In this document: piece by piece, positions 33,153 through 43,700 of the stretch
How the letters are laid out: each line of letters begins with the position of its first letter
Numbering within the stretch: position 1 is the stretch's first letter
Assembly (NCBI GenBank): GCA_032718475.1
Contig: JAUCBJ010008008.1
Location: 1 to 56,698, forward strand
Direction of reading: 5' to 3'
DNA: 56,698 nt
Source: Nemertoderma westbladi
Taxonomy: Eukaryota > Xenacoelomorpha > Nemertodermatida > Nemertodermatidae
Program-made: the position numbers and the translations under genes
Notes under the pieces: model-generated
The model's input: only the letters and a program-made list of their open reading frames with translations
What the model was told of the DNA's origin: nothing
Databases searched by the model: none

Positions 33153-33343
33153 TGACGGAAAAAATCCATAATGTCGAAATACTGTGTGGTTTGAATAAAA
33201 ATAAGTATATGTACTCTAAAGTATATACTTCAAGGATAAGTAGAGTAAAGAGAAAAGTAAGTGTCTTAAGTATTGAGTAAAGTATAGAGTAAAGGTAAAG
33301 TAAAGTAAAGTTTAGTAGCAGTAATATTTAAATAGCAGTTTAA

Positions 33344-33403
33344 ATAGCAGTAATATTGACAGCGACGGTTTTTAACCGTCATCGCTGTCAATATTACTGC
33401 TAT
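33344..33403. repeat. 60-base hairpin
   Basis: ATAGCAGTAATATTGACAGC and its exact complement form the outer stem; GACGGTT/AACCGTC pair inside it with a small asymmetry. A partial extra copy of the arm (TAGCAGTAATATTTAAATAG) lies just upstream at 33316. Confidence 0.8.
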
Positions 33404-34349
33404 TGTTATATTAGACTGACTGTGCTTATCAGATATTACGAACAACATTAACTATAAACTCAGTTATTTTAACGGCCTTCGGCCTTTCAATTCCATCAAT
33501 AGCCTTTCAGCACTCACTGGTCTACACTCAATGTAGCCAACTGAAGCACAATTAACAGAGTAGCGGTTATATATATTACATGGGATACACATTCCTACCT
33601 AGGTTTGGTCTACCAGTGAATGCGCGATAATTGATGGTGAACCTATTATTGGTTGATCTATCCTCTGGCCAATCCCATTTTCCCCTGGCCCTATCCTAGC
33701 TTCCCCTGAGATGAGCTAATGTGCTGGCATCTCTCTCTCTAGCCAGCAATGTATATTAACTTGGTGTCTTCGGTATGCGATATTATATTGGTAATATCGC
33801 ATATCCAATTATGATTCGTAAATCATACCTTTCCCGCTGGGTGGTGCAGCGAATTGGATCCGCTAACATTTAGTATTCCATGAATCAGCACACTCAATTT
33901 AGCTTAAAACCGTTGGATGCCAGCCATTACCCAAATTTGCCTGTGCCATCACTTTCTAGGCAAATTTTCAGGATTTGGAATCAGACTACTATTAAACATA
34001 AAACTTGCAAATGTCTGATGGCAAAATTATTGTCAGTGTTTCTATGTTAACGCCATAAACAAATAGACGAATGAGTTTCTTAGTAAACTAATAATTGTTG
34101 ATAATGCGATGACTTCAGTATTGATGCACCGATACCGGTGAAACATGTGATGTTAAGGCCACGAAATTGTTCTATAACATTAAATAATAATTCTATAATC
34201 TCGAATATGTTCTAGAATAATTAATTACTGTTCTAGATTGTATTAAATTTTACTCAAGAGTCAGTTGTTAGCTCTCTACTACTCTACTGGTAATAGAATT
34301 GCACGAACTAAGTACTACATTACAGTTATACATTCTGGGAGGTATAACT

Positions 34350-34886
34350 TTAGTTTTGTATGAACCCAAGTTGCTTAGATAACGTTATATACCAAGACTC
34401 TTCTTGTTTTGGTGCCGGCTTGTCTTCTGTATAGTAACTAAGCAACATGAGAAGTGTTGGAACTGCTATTAGTATGGCGATCTCTATTGAGTAATTCATC
34501 GCGTTCCTAAGAACCATGCCGTTCCGCCCTACGGTAGACAGAATTTCCATGTTGTGTTGGTCCTGTCTACGTGGTTCCTTGATCTCTCCGATGTTGAGTT
34601 TAGGTTTCTCCCCTATGGTGTCGGCGACTGGAACCGGGTACTTATTCTTAAATCGACGTTCCAGAAATTTGTTAATGAATAAAGTTGGATTCCAGAAACT
34701 ATTCCGCAATTCCGAGTGAGTGGTTGCTGCCTTCGAGGACCGTGCTGTACTCAGTGCTGTATGCTTCCCGCGTTTGGGACTGCTGGTAGAGTCTGTCTGC
34801 GCTGAACCCATTGGCTCGGTGTCGGCTAATAATTTGTCCATTTCTTCCCACACACAGCCCCCACGGTCAGCAAATGGGGATTTCAT
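34350..34886 (-). CDS. Hypothetical single-pass membrane protein, 178 aa
   Basis: An uninterrupted minus-strand frame from ATG 34886 to a TAA ending at 34350. I do not recognise a family. The first about 60 residues are Ser/Thr-rich and low in structure (TDSTSSPKRGKHTALSTARS). Residues about 61-112 are basic and mixed (RNSFWNPTLFINKFLERRFK). A clear hydrophobic segment follows at about 131-152 (NYSIEIAILIAVPTLLMLLS), then a short tail rich in Lys, Pro and Gln. No signal peptide is seen. The layout would suit a protein anchored near its C-terminus. It has no intron, no neighbour of known function and no visible poly(A) signal, so it could be a small host gene, a terminal exon, or chance. Confidence 0.45.
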   Translation of the reverse strand: MKSPFADRGGCVWEEMDKLLADTEPMGSAQTDSTSSPKRGKHTALSTARSSKAATTHSELRNSFWNPTLFINKFLERRFKNKYPVPVADTIGEKPKLNIGEIKEPRRQDQHNMEILSTVGRNGMVLRNAMNYSIEIAILIAVPTLLMLLSYYTEDKPAPKQEESWYITLSKQLGFIQN

Positions 34887-35250
34887 AATTACTAATTAAT
34901 CGATTATTACCAATAAAACGTATTAACTGAAAATTGTTACAAATTTTTTATCTATAGTTGAACGATTCAAGAATGCAGTGTACAGATTATAATAATACCT
35001 ACATATTGTCAGGCCGATAGAAATTCACCCACCAATATTATCTTACGTTTTATTCTAGAATTATTTCTATAATTATATTCTAGTATTTTATAACGTAAGT
35101 AATAAACAATAGAAAACTATGTACTCTAGTAGACTTTAAACGATGCCCAATAGCTACTTTGTACTTTATATAGAATACTCTGATACTAGCTATTATAATT
35201 ATTATGAGCCTGTTACCAATTACAGTACTAGCTAGTATCTAACTACTATA
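34887..35250. other. AT-rich spacer
   Basis: Nothing recognised up to the TA dinucleotide (35249-35250) that borders the foldback element. Confidence 0.5.
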
Positions 35251-35470
35251 CACCATGACCCGTAATATAGTGTCATTTTTTGACCCCCCCCCCAAAAAAA
35301 AAAAAAATTTCTACAAATCTTTATCATAATGCTTGAAATTTGAAACACAACTAGTTCAACTCACCGTGGTTGTTACCATGAAGCCGGAATTTTCGATTTC
35401 GCCTTTAAATTTTATTTATAAGCGTTTTAAAAAAGTGTCTTTTGCGAAATCGCACCCTCTGTATCATTGC

Positions 35471-35482
35471 CATTCTTCACTT
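35471..35482. repeat. Target-site duplication of the LINE-B insertion (left copy)
   Basis: CATTCTTCACTT occurs at 35471-35482 and again at 36428-36439. The other arm of the foldback element has this sequence once (around 54490-54501 in complement), proving the insertion. Confidence 0.88.
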
Positions 35483-36427
35483 ATTATTGTGGTTGACTAT
35501 GTTCTACGCATGTCCTTAGATCATCATAATGATGATGGGGTGATGATAACTCCACCTACTGGCTCCAGAAGTCGAGGAAATCCTGCCAAGTACCTAACTG
35601 ATCTAGACTTTGCTGATGACTTAGGAGTACTCTCAGAATCATTAGAGGGAGCCCAACGGCTCCTCAGCTCATTAGAACATGCTGCTTCTAGTGTTGGTCT
35701 TTTTATTAACTCCAGAAAGACCAAAATTTTGACAGTTAACTTTGAAAGTCCTCAACAAGTCTCTGATCGGATGAGCATAATCTCAAAGGATGGTATGCTT
35801 GAGCATGTGGACGGCTTCTGTTACCTGGGATCATGGATCCGGAAGTCAGGTGAGGACCTTCGAATACGTAAGGGAAAGGCATGGGCAGCCTTGAATAGGC
35901 TTTCCAGGATTTGGAAGTCACCGAGAATTAATCGGAAACTTAAGGTCCGATTATTTAGAGCAGCAGTAGTTCCAGTACTCCTCTACGGGAGTCCATGTTG
36001 GGCTCTAACTGCTGAGGACACCAAATCTCTGGATCGCACATTCACAAAAATGCTACGCCGGGTTCATTGTGTCAAGTACAATGCACACAGCTCCAACCAG
36101 ACACTATATAACATTGGAGGTGTCTCATTGGTTCCCCCAAGCTTGACACTAGAACAAAATCGCCTCCGCTTTGCAGGACATTGCTTTCGCCGTGAGGACC
36201 AGCCAGTGCATAATCTTGTACTTTGGCAGCCTCATGGAGTGAATAAGCATGGTGGACAGCCCATGACTTTCTTGAGACGCATCTTAAAGGACACTGGCCT
36301 TGAAGATGCGGATGATCTAGCAAATGTCATGGGTGATAGGGAGTTGTGGCGGTGCAATTTTGTTGACAAGCCGGCACAGCATTCTTAAAAATGCAGCTGC
36401 AATGCAGCATGCCGATCCCTACTACTA
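35483..36427 (+). mobile_element. LINE-B, best copy: truncated non-LTR retrotransposon
   Basis: A 5'-truncated LINE, still open across its whole coding remnant (frame ending 36388). It starts inside the RT palm (LDFADDLGVLSES, the YxDD equivalent) and continues through [45 protein letters not shown] and [20 protein letters not shown] to [17 protein letters not shown]. The tail AATGCAGCATGCCGATCC is followed by CTACTACTA. Flanking 12-bp duplications mark a genuine retroposition. At least six poorer copies of the same family lie in this window. Confidence 0.93.
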
Positions 36428-36788
36428 CATTCTTCACTTTAGTCGTAATTTTTTCACATCAATAGAAAGCTTGTGTTTTAAGGATTCCAAATATGTAACA
36501 ATGTCTGAATTTCGTTGAGAAACAGCTGAGAAATAGGCATTCAAAGATTGCAAGAATTATAATTCACTGCAGGCCATTTATTCTATTTAATAACGTCACC
36601 TTCAAGGCAGAACCCCCTAAGTCGATTTTTGTAGTTCTGAGATAATCGATAAAAACTGTTTATTTTTTAGAGAGATGCCTCAGTTTACTTGTTATTGTGT
36701 TTTTTGATAACTAAATATATATAGAATTCATATAATTAAACTTTCAATTTGATTTAGAATTACCTTTGAAATATATTGCGGTTTTTTT

Positions 36789-36936
36789 GTAAAAATTCTG
36801 ACTTATGGTGTTTTGCCAAAACAAAGGGGAACACCGTTTTCTGGTATTATCCCGTAACTATACGATAGTTGCGGGGTATTGCCTAGAAAATAAGGTATCC
36901 TCAATTTGGCAAAACACCATAAGTACGAATTTTTAC
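36789..36936. repeat. 148-bp near-perfect palindrome
   Basis: The outer stem is GTAAAAATTCTGACTTATGG/TGTTTTGCCA (36789-36818) with its complement (36907-36936). The centre CCCGTAACTATACGATAGTTGCGGG is itself palindromic. The arm shares the word GGTGTTTTGCC with the motif block at 38975-39300. Confidence 0.82.
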
Positions 36937-37675
36937 AAAAAACACGCATAATATATCAAATAATAGCCAAGGCGTATCGTACGTCCTTTATAATTTAGTG
37001 CGTAGTGCGAACGTAATACATGTGCGCATTTGTTATTAGCTAATACGTGCTATCTAACATGTCAACTAGCACATGATCAGGTGTTAGTATTACCTGTAAA
37101 CGCAATAATACCAAATAATCACATACAATATAGCTAACACACTTGCGCACATGTTGGAAATTTTTGAATTCAAAATCAAAGGGCTCCATAAGTTTTTGAT
37201 ATTTTGGTATTAATTGCTTCTAAAATAAGTACGGGACTGTAGTTAGAATCATGTATCAATACAAATTGAACAAAATGTAGCCAAATGCAGAACTATAAGA
37301 ACAAAATTTATATTCAAGAAAGCGGAACTCTAAGTACAAAATATAGCCATGGGTGGTACTCTACAGTAAGAACAAAGTCTAGCTACAGGGTTACAGCTAC
37401 GTTAAAGTAAAGTTCACTTACAGTACGTCATGACGAATAGTTAAAGACCTGTTTTTTCTACAGTACGTGTCAACATTTTGAGCAACTCTATCAGCAACTT
37501 AGTAAGCATTTCAGGTTGCGATCAAGTTGCTCTATGTAAACGCGAACTTTGTTGCTGTTAAAGATGCCTCATATAACGGAGACTAAAAGTTAATGTTGCT
37601 CAAATTAAGTTGCTAGTTGCTGACCAAATTGTCCAAAACGTCCGGCAACCTAGAGTAACTTATAGCAACTTGGAC

Positions 37676-38266
37676 AAAAACATTAAATGAGGGATAGATA
37701 TTTATCAGCGCCACAAACATTAAATGAGGGATAGATATTTATCAGCGCCACAAACATTAATGTGGGACAAACATTAATCAGGGTGACAAACATTAATGTG
37801 GGACATAAACATTGATGTAGGACACAAACATTAATGTGGGACATAAACATTAATGAGGACACAAACATTAATGAGGGACACAAACATTAATGAGGGACAC
37901 AAACATTAATGAGGGACACAAATATTAATGAGGGACACAAACATTAATGAGCGACACAAACATTAATGAGGGACACAAACAATAAACGAGGGACAGATAT
38001 CAATCAAGGGCACAAACATTAATGAGGGACACAAACATTAATGAGGGACACTAACATTAATGAGGTACACAAACATTAATGAGGTTCACAAACATTAATG
38101 AGGGACACAAACATTAATGAGGTACACAAACATTAATGAGGGACACAAACATTAATGAGGTACACAAACATTACTGAGGGACACAAACATTAATGAGATA
38201 CACAAACATTAATGAGGGACACAAACAATAAATCGAGGGACAGATATCAATCAAGGGCACAAACAT
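37676..38266. repeat. Minisatellite, 20-bp unit, about 29 copies
   Basis: The unit is ACAAACATTAATGAGGGACA with point variants (GAGGTAC, GAGATAC) and occasional longer units (AATAAACGAGGGACAGATAT). Confidence 0.95.
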
Positions 38267-38867
38267 TAATCATGGGCACTATCGCCCTTCGCACTTAGTA
38301 TGATTCCTGTTACCACCCATACACATACAATATATTACAGTATTACAATTCTCATTACTCTCAAGCAATAAAATAACAACAATAAATAATAACATATTAA
38401 TCTGACCAAACCAATAAACTACGTTATTGCCAATTGAAGGAAAGGATCAGGTTGCAGAGATGGTTTTTCTAACCAAAACAATAAACGATGTTGTTACTAA
38501 AAAGGGAAGGAGTAGGAGTAAAAAATGAACATGAGGGGGAGACAGGAATGGGGGAGGGGGGGGGGGGGGAGGGGGTAACATGAATGGTGGTGGTAGGAGG
38601 TAAATTGAAAATATGGGGGTATACCAGCCGGGGGGGGGGGGGGGGGGTAGCAGAAAACAGGCAGCTGAACAACGTAACCGAACGTTGCTTTCAATTAATT
38701 TCCATCTAATTAGGAAGATGGAATGTATACAAAACGGCGGTACTTTGATCGATGCTCACGTTCCCATGGTAGTATTTTTTCCAGTTAATCACTTAATATC
38801 TAATCGTCTGATGGCAAGCATCACCATCGCTCATATTAATATCCATTGGCAACTATGGACCCCTGCC

Positions 38868-38944
38868 CTATTAATGTTTTGTGTCCCTCATTAATGTTTG
38901 CGTCCCTCAATAATGTTTGTGTCCCTAATTAATATTTGTGTCCT
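38868..38944. repeat. Inverted remnant of the 20-bp minisatellite
   Basis: Four units in the opposite orientation (TTAATGTTTTGTGTCCCTCA and variants). Together with 37676-38266 this forms inverted tandem arrays about 0.6 kb apart inside the foldback element. Confidence 0.9.
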
Positions 38945-38974
38945 GGCCGCAATACAAACCAGTATATAAATGAT

Positions 38975-39300
38975 AAATTACGGGGTTTTGCCAGGCTATT
39001 GTTTCTGATTTAAGGGGTTTTACAGGTTGTTATTTCTGATTTAAGGGGTTTTGCCAGGTGGACTGAATTTCATATACTTGAATTTACGGTGTTTTGCAAG
39101 CCAATTATTGACTTGGGGGGTTCTGCCTCGAAGTGGGCATAAGTTACGGGGAACTGTCTTTGGCTTATAACTCAAAAATGGCTGGTAGAAAAGCTTCGGG
39201 GTTCTGCCAGACGAAAAAGCCGATATCGAATTACCCAAAAAGTCAAAAACATGAAAATCGAAAAAAATCGACTTAGGGGGTTCTGCCTTGAAGGTGACGA
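38975..39300. repeat. Block of recurring GGGGTTTTGCC-type motifs
   Basis: Variants (ACGGGGTTTTGCCAGG, AAGGGGTTTTACAGG, ACGGTGTTTTGCAAG, GGGGGGTTCTGCCTCG, CGGGGTTCTGCCAGAC, AGGGGGTTCTGCCTTG) recur every 35-75 bases. The first three spacers are alike (TTGTTTCTGATTTAAGGGG), so part of the block is a true tandem repeat. Confidence 0.7.
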
Positions 39301-39529
39301 TAAATACACAATATTCTGGAACAATTTGTTTATGTATGATTAGCTAGGCAATATAGATATTGTATAGGCATACCGCTGTTGCCAACCAACTCATAAAATA
39401 AATATCACGTTCTAGAATTTTGTGTATTTATTAAATAGAATAAATGGCTTGCAGCGAACAATAATTCTTGCAATCTTGGAACGCCTATTTCTCAGCTGTT
39501 TCTCAATGAAATTCAGATATTGCTACATA
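39264..39529 (-). repeat. Right inverted arm, inner part
   Basis: The reverse complement of about 36450-36630, interrupted by the MITE and ending at the LTR element's target site. The arm resumes at 54437. Confidence 0.83.
39301..39432. mobile_element. MITE of about 130 bp with TA duplication
   Basis: Ends AAATACACAATATTCTGGAAC (39302-39322) and its imperfect complement GTTCTAGAATTTTGTGTATT (39409-39428) are bordered by TA. The left arm of the foldback element lacks this segment and has a single TA there (TTAATAACGTCACC at 36589-36602), so the insertion is directly demonstrated. Confidence 0.82.
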
Positions 39530-39534
39530 TTTGG
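39530..39534. repeat. 5-bp target-site duplication (left)
   Basis: TTTGG at 39530-39534 and again at 54437-54441, directly outside the two LTRs. The opposite foldback arm has the sequence once (complement at 36493-36497). Confidence 0.92.
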
Positions 39535-40628
39535 TGTACGCGCTTTTGAAGACCTTTAGCAGTTTAACCTGCCAAAATTTATATGTCTTTTGGTTTATAA
39601 ATAGACTTTAGAAATTGACAAATATTTAATACCAATAAACACAACATTAGCAGAAGCCAGCCTAGTGCGCGTCCATTCACCCGCTGGATATACCCGGGAG
39701 ACTGGATTCTGAGGGCTTAGATTGTTATTGCAGTGTAAGCTTACTGTATTATTCGATTGATCGTTAATAAATAATTTCTGACCAATATTATTCACTTTCG
39801 GGAAATATTAACAGTTCCTTTAGGACGTGGCGCTCTATCTAGGTAAACAGAGATATGACTTATACTAAACACAACGGTAAGTCGGTAAGGCTTATGATTC
39901 ACGTATGAGGCGCATTCTTTAGGAAATGCTTAGTTATCAGCCACAATCATGCACACTACCGGTAACGCACAATACTGCTCACTAATTTGCCGACCGTCAA
40001 TGAATTTTATCATATATAAAGAGAACAGCAACTGACTCATGTAGTGCTTATCAAATAGCATTAAATTCACTACAAACCACAATAATATAAGTCGCAATCG
40101 CTATATGTAACCCGTCTCTCTAACCTGTAGTGTATCAAGAAAATTGGGAAATTTGGGTTCTTTATAGATGTTCTCCAAATAATATTTAACCAAATGATAC
40201 AAAATATGACAACAGTAAATAGCAGTATAATAATGTATGTTGAACCGATAATGTAAGACTGAACTGGACTGTTAAGACTGATAACAGTTATACGCTCTAT
40301 AATCTAAGCCTAAGTAAGACTGAACACTCCTAGCATGATCTGCCAAATATCTCCACATCGACAGAAAAAATCGCTCTGATTGGCTGTTAAGCTAAACAAA
40401 GAACCATGTGTCCAATGGCCGTTTCCATGTCAGCAACCAGCTGTTAGATGTCGTAATCTGAATCATCAAGGCTAAGCTGTGCCAGGGTATTTGACGCATT
40501 GCGGGTTTTTTGCCTTACCATGTCCACCAAAGCACACATATAGAAGAATGACTTTTATGTCCGTTAAAACACCTATAACGGTACCTTGCGGGCGAGGGGG
40601 ACTGAGTATATCCGCAAAAGCTTTTACA
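39535..40628 (-). repeat. 3' LTR of the LTR element
   Basis: It begins TGTACGCGCTTTTGAAGACC and ends AAAGCTTTTACA on the plus strand. By eye it differs from the other LTR at about ten positions (for example ATGTCTTTT/ATGTATTTT near 39583 and GCAAAAGC/GCTAAAGC near 40613), plus a small indel near 39710. Confidence 0.95.
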
Positions 40629-40706
40629 CCGCTCCCAGAAAATGGGATTCAAGTTTATAAATATACAAAAATCACAGTTTCTAATATATGTAAATACTCT
40701 AAACAG

Positions 40707-43700
40707 TTAGTCTTTCTTGCGCGGACGGCGTTTACGCAGTTTTTTAAAGCTAGCCAGAGTCTTTTTCTCTTTGGGGCGAGCCACTTTACAAGGAGGGCTA
40801 TAACTCCTTGGTGAAGGGTGCAATATGATTGCATCAGAGGGTGTAGGATTATGGTCGGTGTATCCGCCAGTCGAAGTACCGGGTTGATTGACATCAACGT
40901 CGGGGGAGAGGGGTCTAACGGCTTTGAGAGCTCGTTTTAAGACAGCCGCTCTTGCGGGTCCTTTACGAGTGGTCTGAACGAGAGCCGTGGGTGGACCATA
41001 GGCAGTCAGAAACCTCCTGGGTTTAATGGTTCTTTCCAACTCGCGTTCGCGGGCTCGGTATTCGTAAGGCCGTCGATATACTTCCTGTAACTCGGGGTGT
41101 GAGTTAACAAATAAGTCTCCATAGTCCGGATCCTGACGGATATAATTGATTAAGTTATAGGAATGAAGGTCGCTAGGATTAACACTCCTAAGAAATTTGC
41201 GTACGAACTTGGTTGAAATACATTCTCCGACGCGCTTCAGTAGTTCGTAACTCGATATGCGTGATTTCTGTTCGACAGAAGCGAATAGATAAGGATGGAA
41301 CGCATAAACTCCTTCGTAAGCGCGTCCAGGATAATAGCGATGGCGCGAATCACAATGTAGATCAGCGTTCGCTTCCCAAGCTCTGATGTAACGTAGTGTG
41401 ATCATTTCATCTACGCTTTCCAAATCGTGATTAAAAGGGCAATCGAAACTGGCGTGTCCCTTTAGTTGACAATGGTGACATTGAGTCATAAATTGAGGGC
41501 AAACCGCAAAAATATGCAAGTTATTGAGTCTGCAATATGCGCAATAAATTTCCATCGTCGGTTGTTCTTGGAAATAGGAACAGCGGACGTTTGTGTCCAT
41601 GGGCGTAACATGGTCTCTCGATGCGCATAACCGACAACGTTGCCTAGAAACATAGTTGGCATGTCGATAATCGTACGCAGTGAGACACTGTGGACCTTGA
41701 TACCATTCTATGATGTAATCGTTGTCGCTGTTCCGGGGCGCGATAGGCTGAATCTCCTCAGATTCTAGACATATTGGTTCGTCTTCCAAGTGCATAGCTG
41801 AGGTGGGCGTGTCTGTCTCTTCAAGTGGACCTATTGTCTGAATTTCCACGACAGAATAACCTGTGGGGATTCGAGGTCTTTGTATAACAGAGGAGTGCAA
41901 GTTCGATATACAAATCTCTTTGAAAATGGCGAATCCAGCGCTATCCAACTTCTCTGCAGCTGAGTTTCTTAGGCTGAGCTTGGTCAAAGCGCGGTCTTTA
42001 AATTGGCTATCCACGTTGCGGAACGGGGTTAAAAATCGCCGGAAACATTCGAAGCGGATGAATTTATTATGTTCATCTAGCTTAGCGAGTTTGGTCCCAA
42101 GTATTAATGGATGGGCGCGTATAGTACGACTGCACACATCGGCTAGCCAACCGGCAAGTGCGGTGTTTTCAAAGATCGTGTATATAGCTAAGGAGGGACG
42201 GAGTGGAACACTCATGAAGCTATACACGGCGCCAGGTGCGGTCAATGGTCCATCAAAGTATAATCGAGAATAATGGTCTCCGTATACTTGTTGATAGTTA
42301 ATGGGATTTCCGACTTTGAAATTCCATCCGTATTCCTGAAAGGCAAGATGTCCGATGGAAGTTCGTTGCACCTTTGTAATGTTGCTAGACGTATTAGCAT
42401 ACATGGTGCGGAAGAAACCTCGACCTTCTGCCCAGGGAGCAATCAGCTGAGTATCAACGAAAGGGTATGGAATGTTCTCCATATTCCGAAAGTCGTTTTG
42501 GAGATCTCCATAAACAGCTGAGCCGATTTTAAGGATTCTTTCGTTGAACAACATCTCGAGTACGGGCTGGGGTAACATCGATCCATCGATACCCATGGCC
42601 GGTTTGCGTTCGGTGTCAATGACGTAACGCTGCGCGAGTTCGAATTGTCCATGTCGGAGATTCTTTTGTGTTTCGGTGAGAGTTTCAAAGGAATAATCAA
42701 TCACGTCGGAACACGCTCGAGTAAACACGTGAGTAGAACCAGCTAATCCGCGTATGTGGATCATGCGCGTAGTTCCTATTTCTCCGACCGGAACGCTACC
42801 TTCGTTATCGTAGGTGACAACTCCATACATCTCAATAATATTAAGAGTTTCATTCCACTCCTTGGTGGCGTTCTCTAGGGTCATCCCTACTGGATGCCAC
42901 AAGGTGGCGCATTGGTTAGCGTCAGGGAGATCACTATACTTCATGTGCCGAGTGGTATACGTCTCCACATTTCCATATCTTTGTATTTTCTCTTCTTCAA
43001 ATAATACATCTAGATTCCAATGGACTAATCGAGTTTTAATAAATCCATCGAGATTATAAGGAGGTTCTATATCCTTCTCGATTCGAGAAATGTTATATGG
43101 TTTTCTAAATGAGTTTACCTTTACTAACTGATCCAGATGTTTCTGCAATTGTTCGAGCTCGACAATGTCTAGAGGATTTATTAGTGGTAGAAACTTTAAA
43201 TTATGCGTCGGGTCTTCTGGTTTTACCATATAATATTGAGTCAGATTAACGTAATAAGGGTGGTCTTTAATCCCATAAAACGAGTTCTGTAAAGGTCTAG
43301 CGCGTATGTTGACATCGTGTACCATACGACGGACAAGATCCGCTCGATTGTCCGGAGGTTCAACGAGTATACCGTCAACACGAGCGGCCTCGATCGGCGG
43401 ACGCTGTAACATAGGGGCGTCAGCGATAAGATTTTGCGATCCTGTACTGATATCAACCGGTTGAGGTTGTATCGTCGCGAAGAGTTTGTCTCCGAAATGG
43501 GGAATCATCGAGGGATGACGGACGGTTTTAGAGTAGAGATCCGTCATAAGGATTTGAGCTTCAGGTTGGGCTAAAGCGGCTTCTTCTCTCTCGTCCATTT
43601 TCGTGTGTTTCTCCTCGAGTAGATTTTCTTCCGCTTGTCTCTGTAAGCGTTCATCTAAAAATTCTTGTAGAGAATACGTGCGTCCAAGCTCGATGTCCTC

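Larger units (their letters stand above)
30411..34349. other. Large intergenic stretch downstream of ptf1a
   Basis: No gene recognised in about 3.9 kb. It holds a 30-bp repeat (30815-30900), hairpins at 31640-31680 and 33344-33403, and a G-rich tandem repeat at 33014-33152. There is a run of AAAGTA-type words at 33215-33315, and a TTA-repeat tail after TGGCGCTATACAAATGATTA near 32450-32490 that looks like the end of a short retroposon. Confidence 0.55.
35251..36630 (+). repeat. Left inverted arm (interrupted by LINE-B)
   Basis: It matches the right arm in reverse complement. Shared phrases include CGTAATATAGTGTCATTTT, TTGCGAAATCG, TCATTGCCATTCTTCACTTT, GAGAAACAGCTGAGAAATAG and GGCAGAACCCCCTAAGTCGA. 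It contains the LINE-B insertion 35483-36427 but not the MITE or the LTR element found in the other arm. Confidence 0.85.
36631..39263. other. Interior of the foldback element, no gene
   Basis: It contains a long hairpin (36789-36936), AT-rich sequence, the 20-bp minisatellite and its inverted remnant, and one copy of the 68-bp minisatellite unit near 38432-38490. It also has poly-G runs at about 38551-38575 and 38631-38648, and a block of repeated GGGGTTTTGCC-like motifs. Open frames here are by-products of the repeats. Confidence 0.7.

Noticed and set aside
38469-38694. Pro-rich minus-strand ORFs
   Set aside because: They are translations of poly-G/GGA-rich simple sequence.
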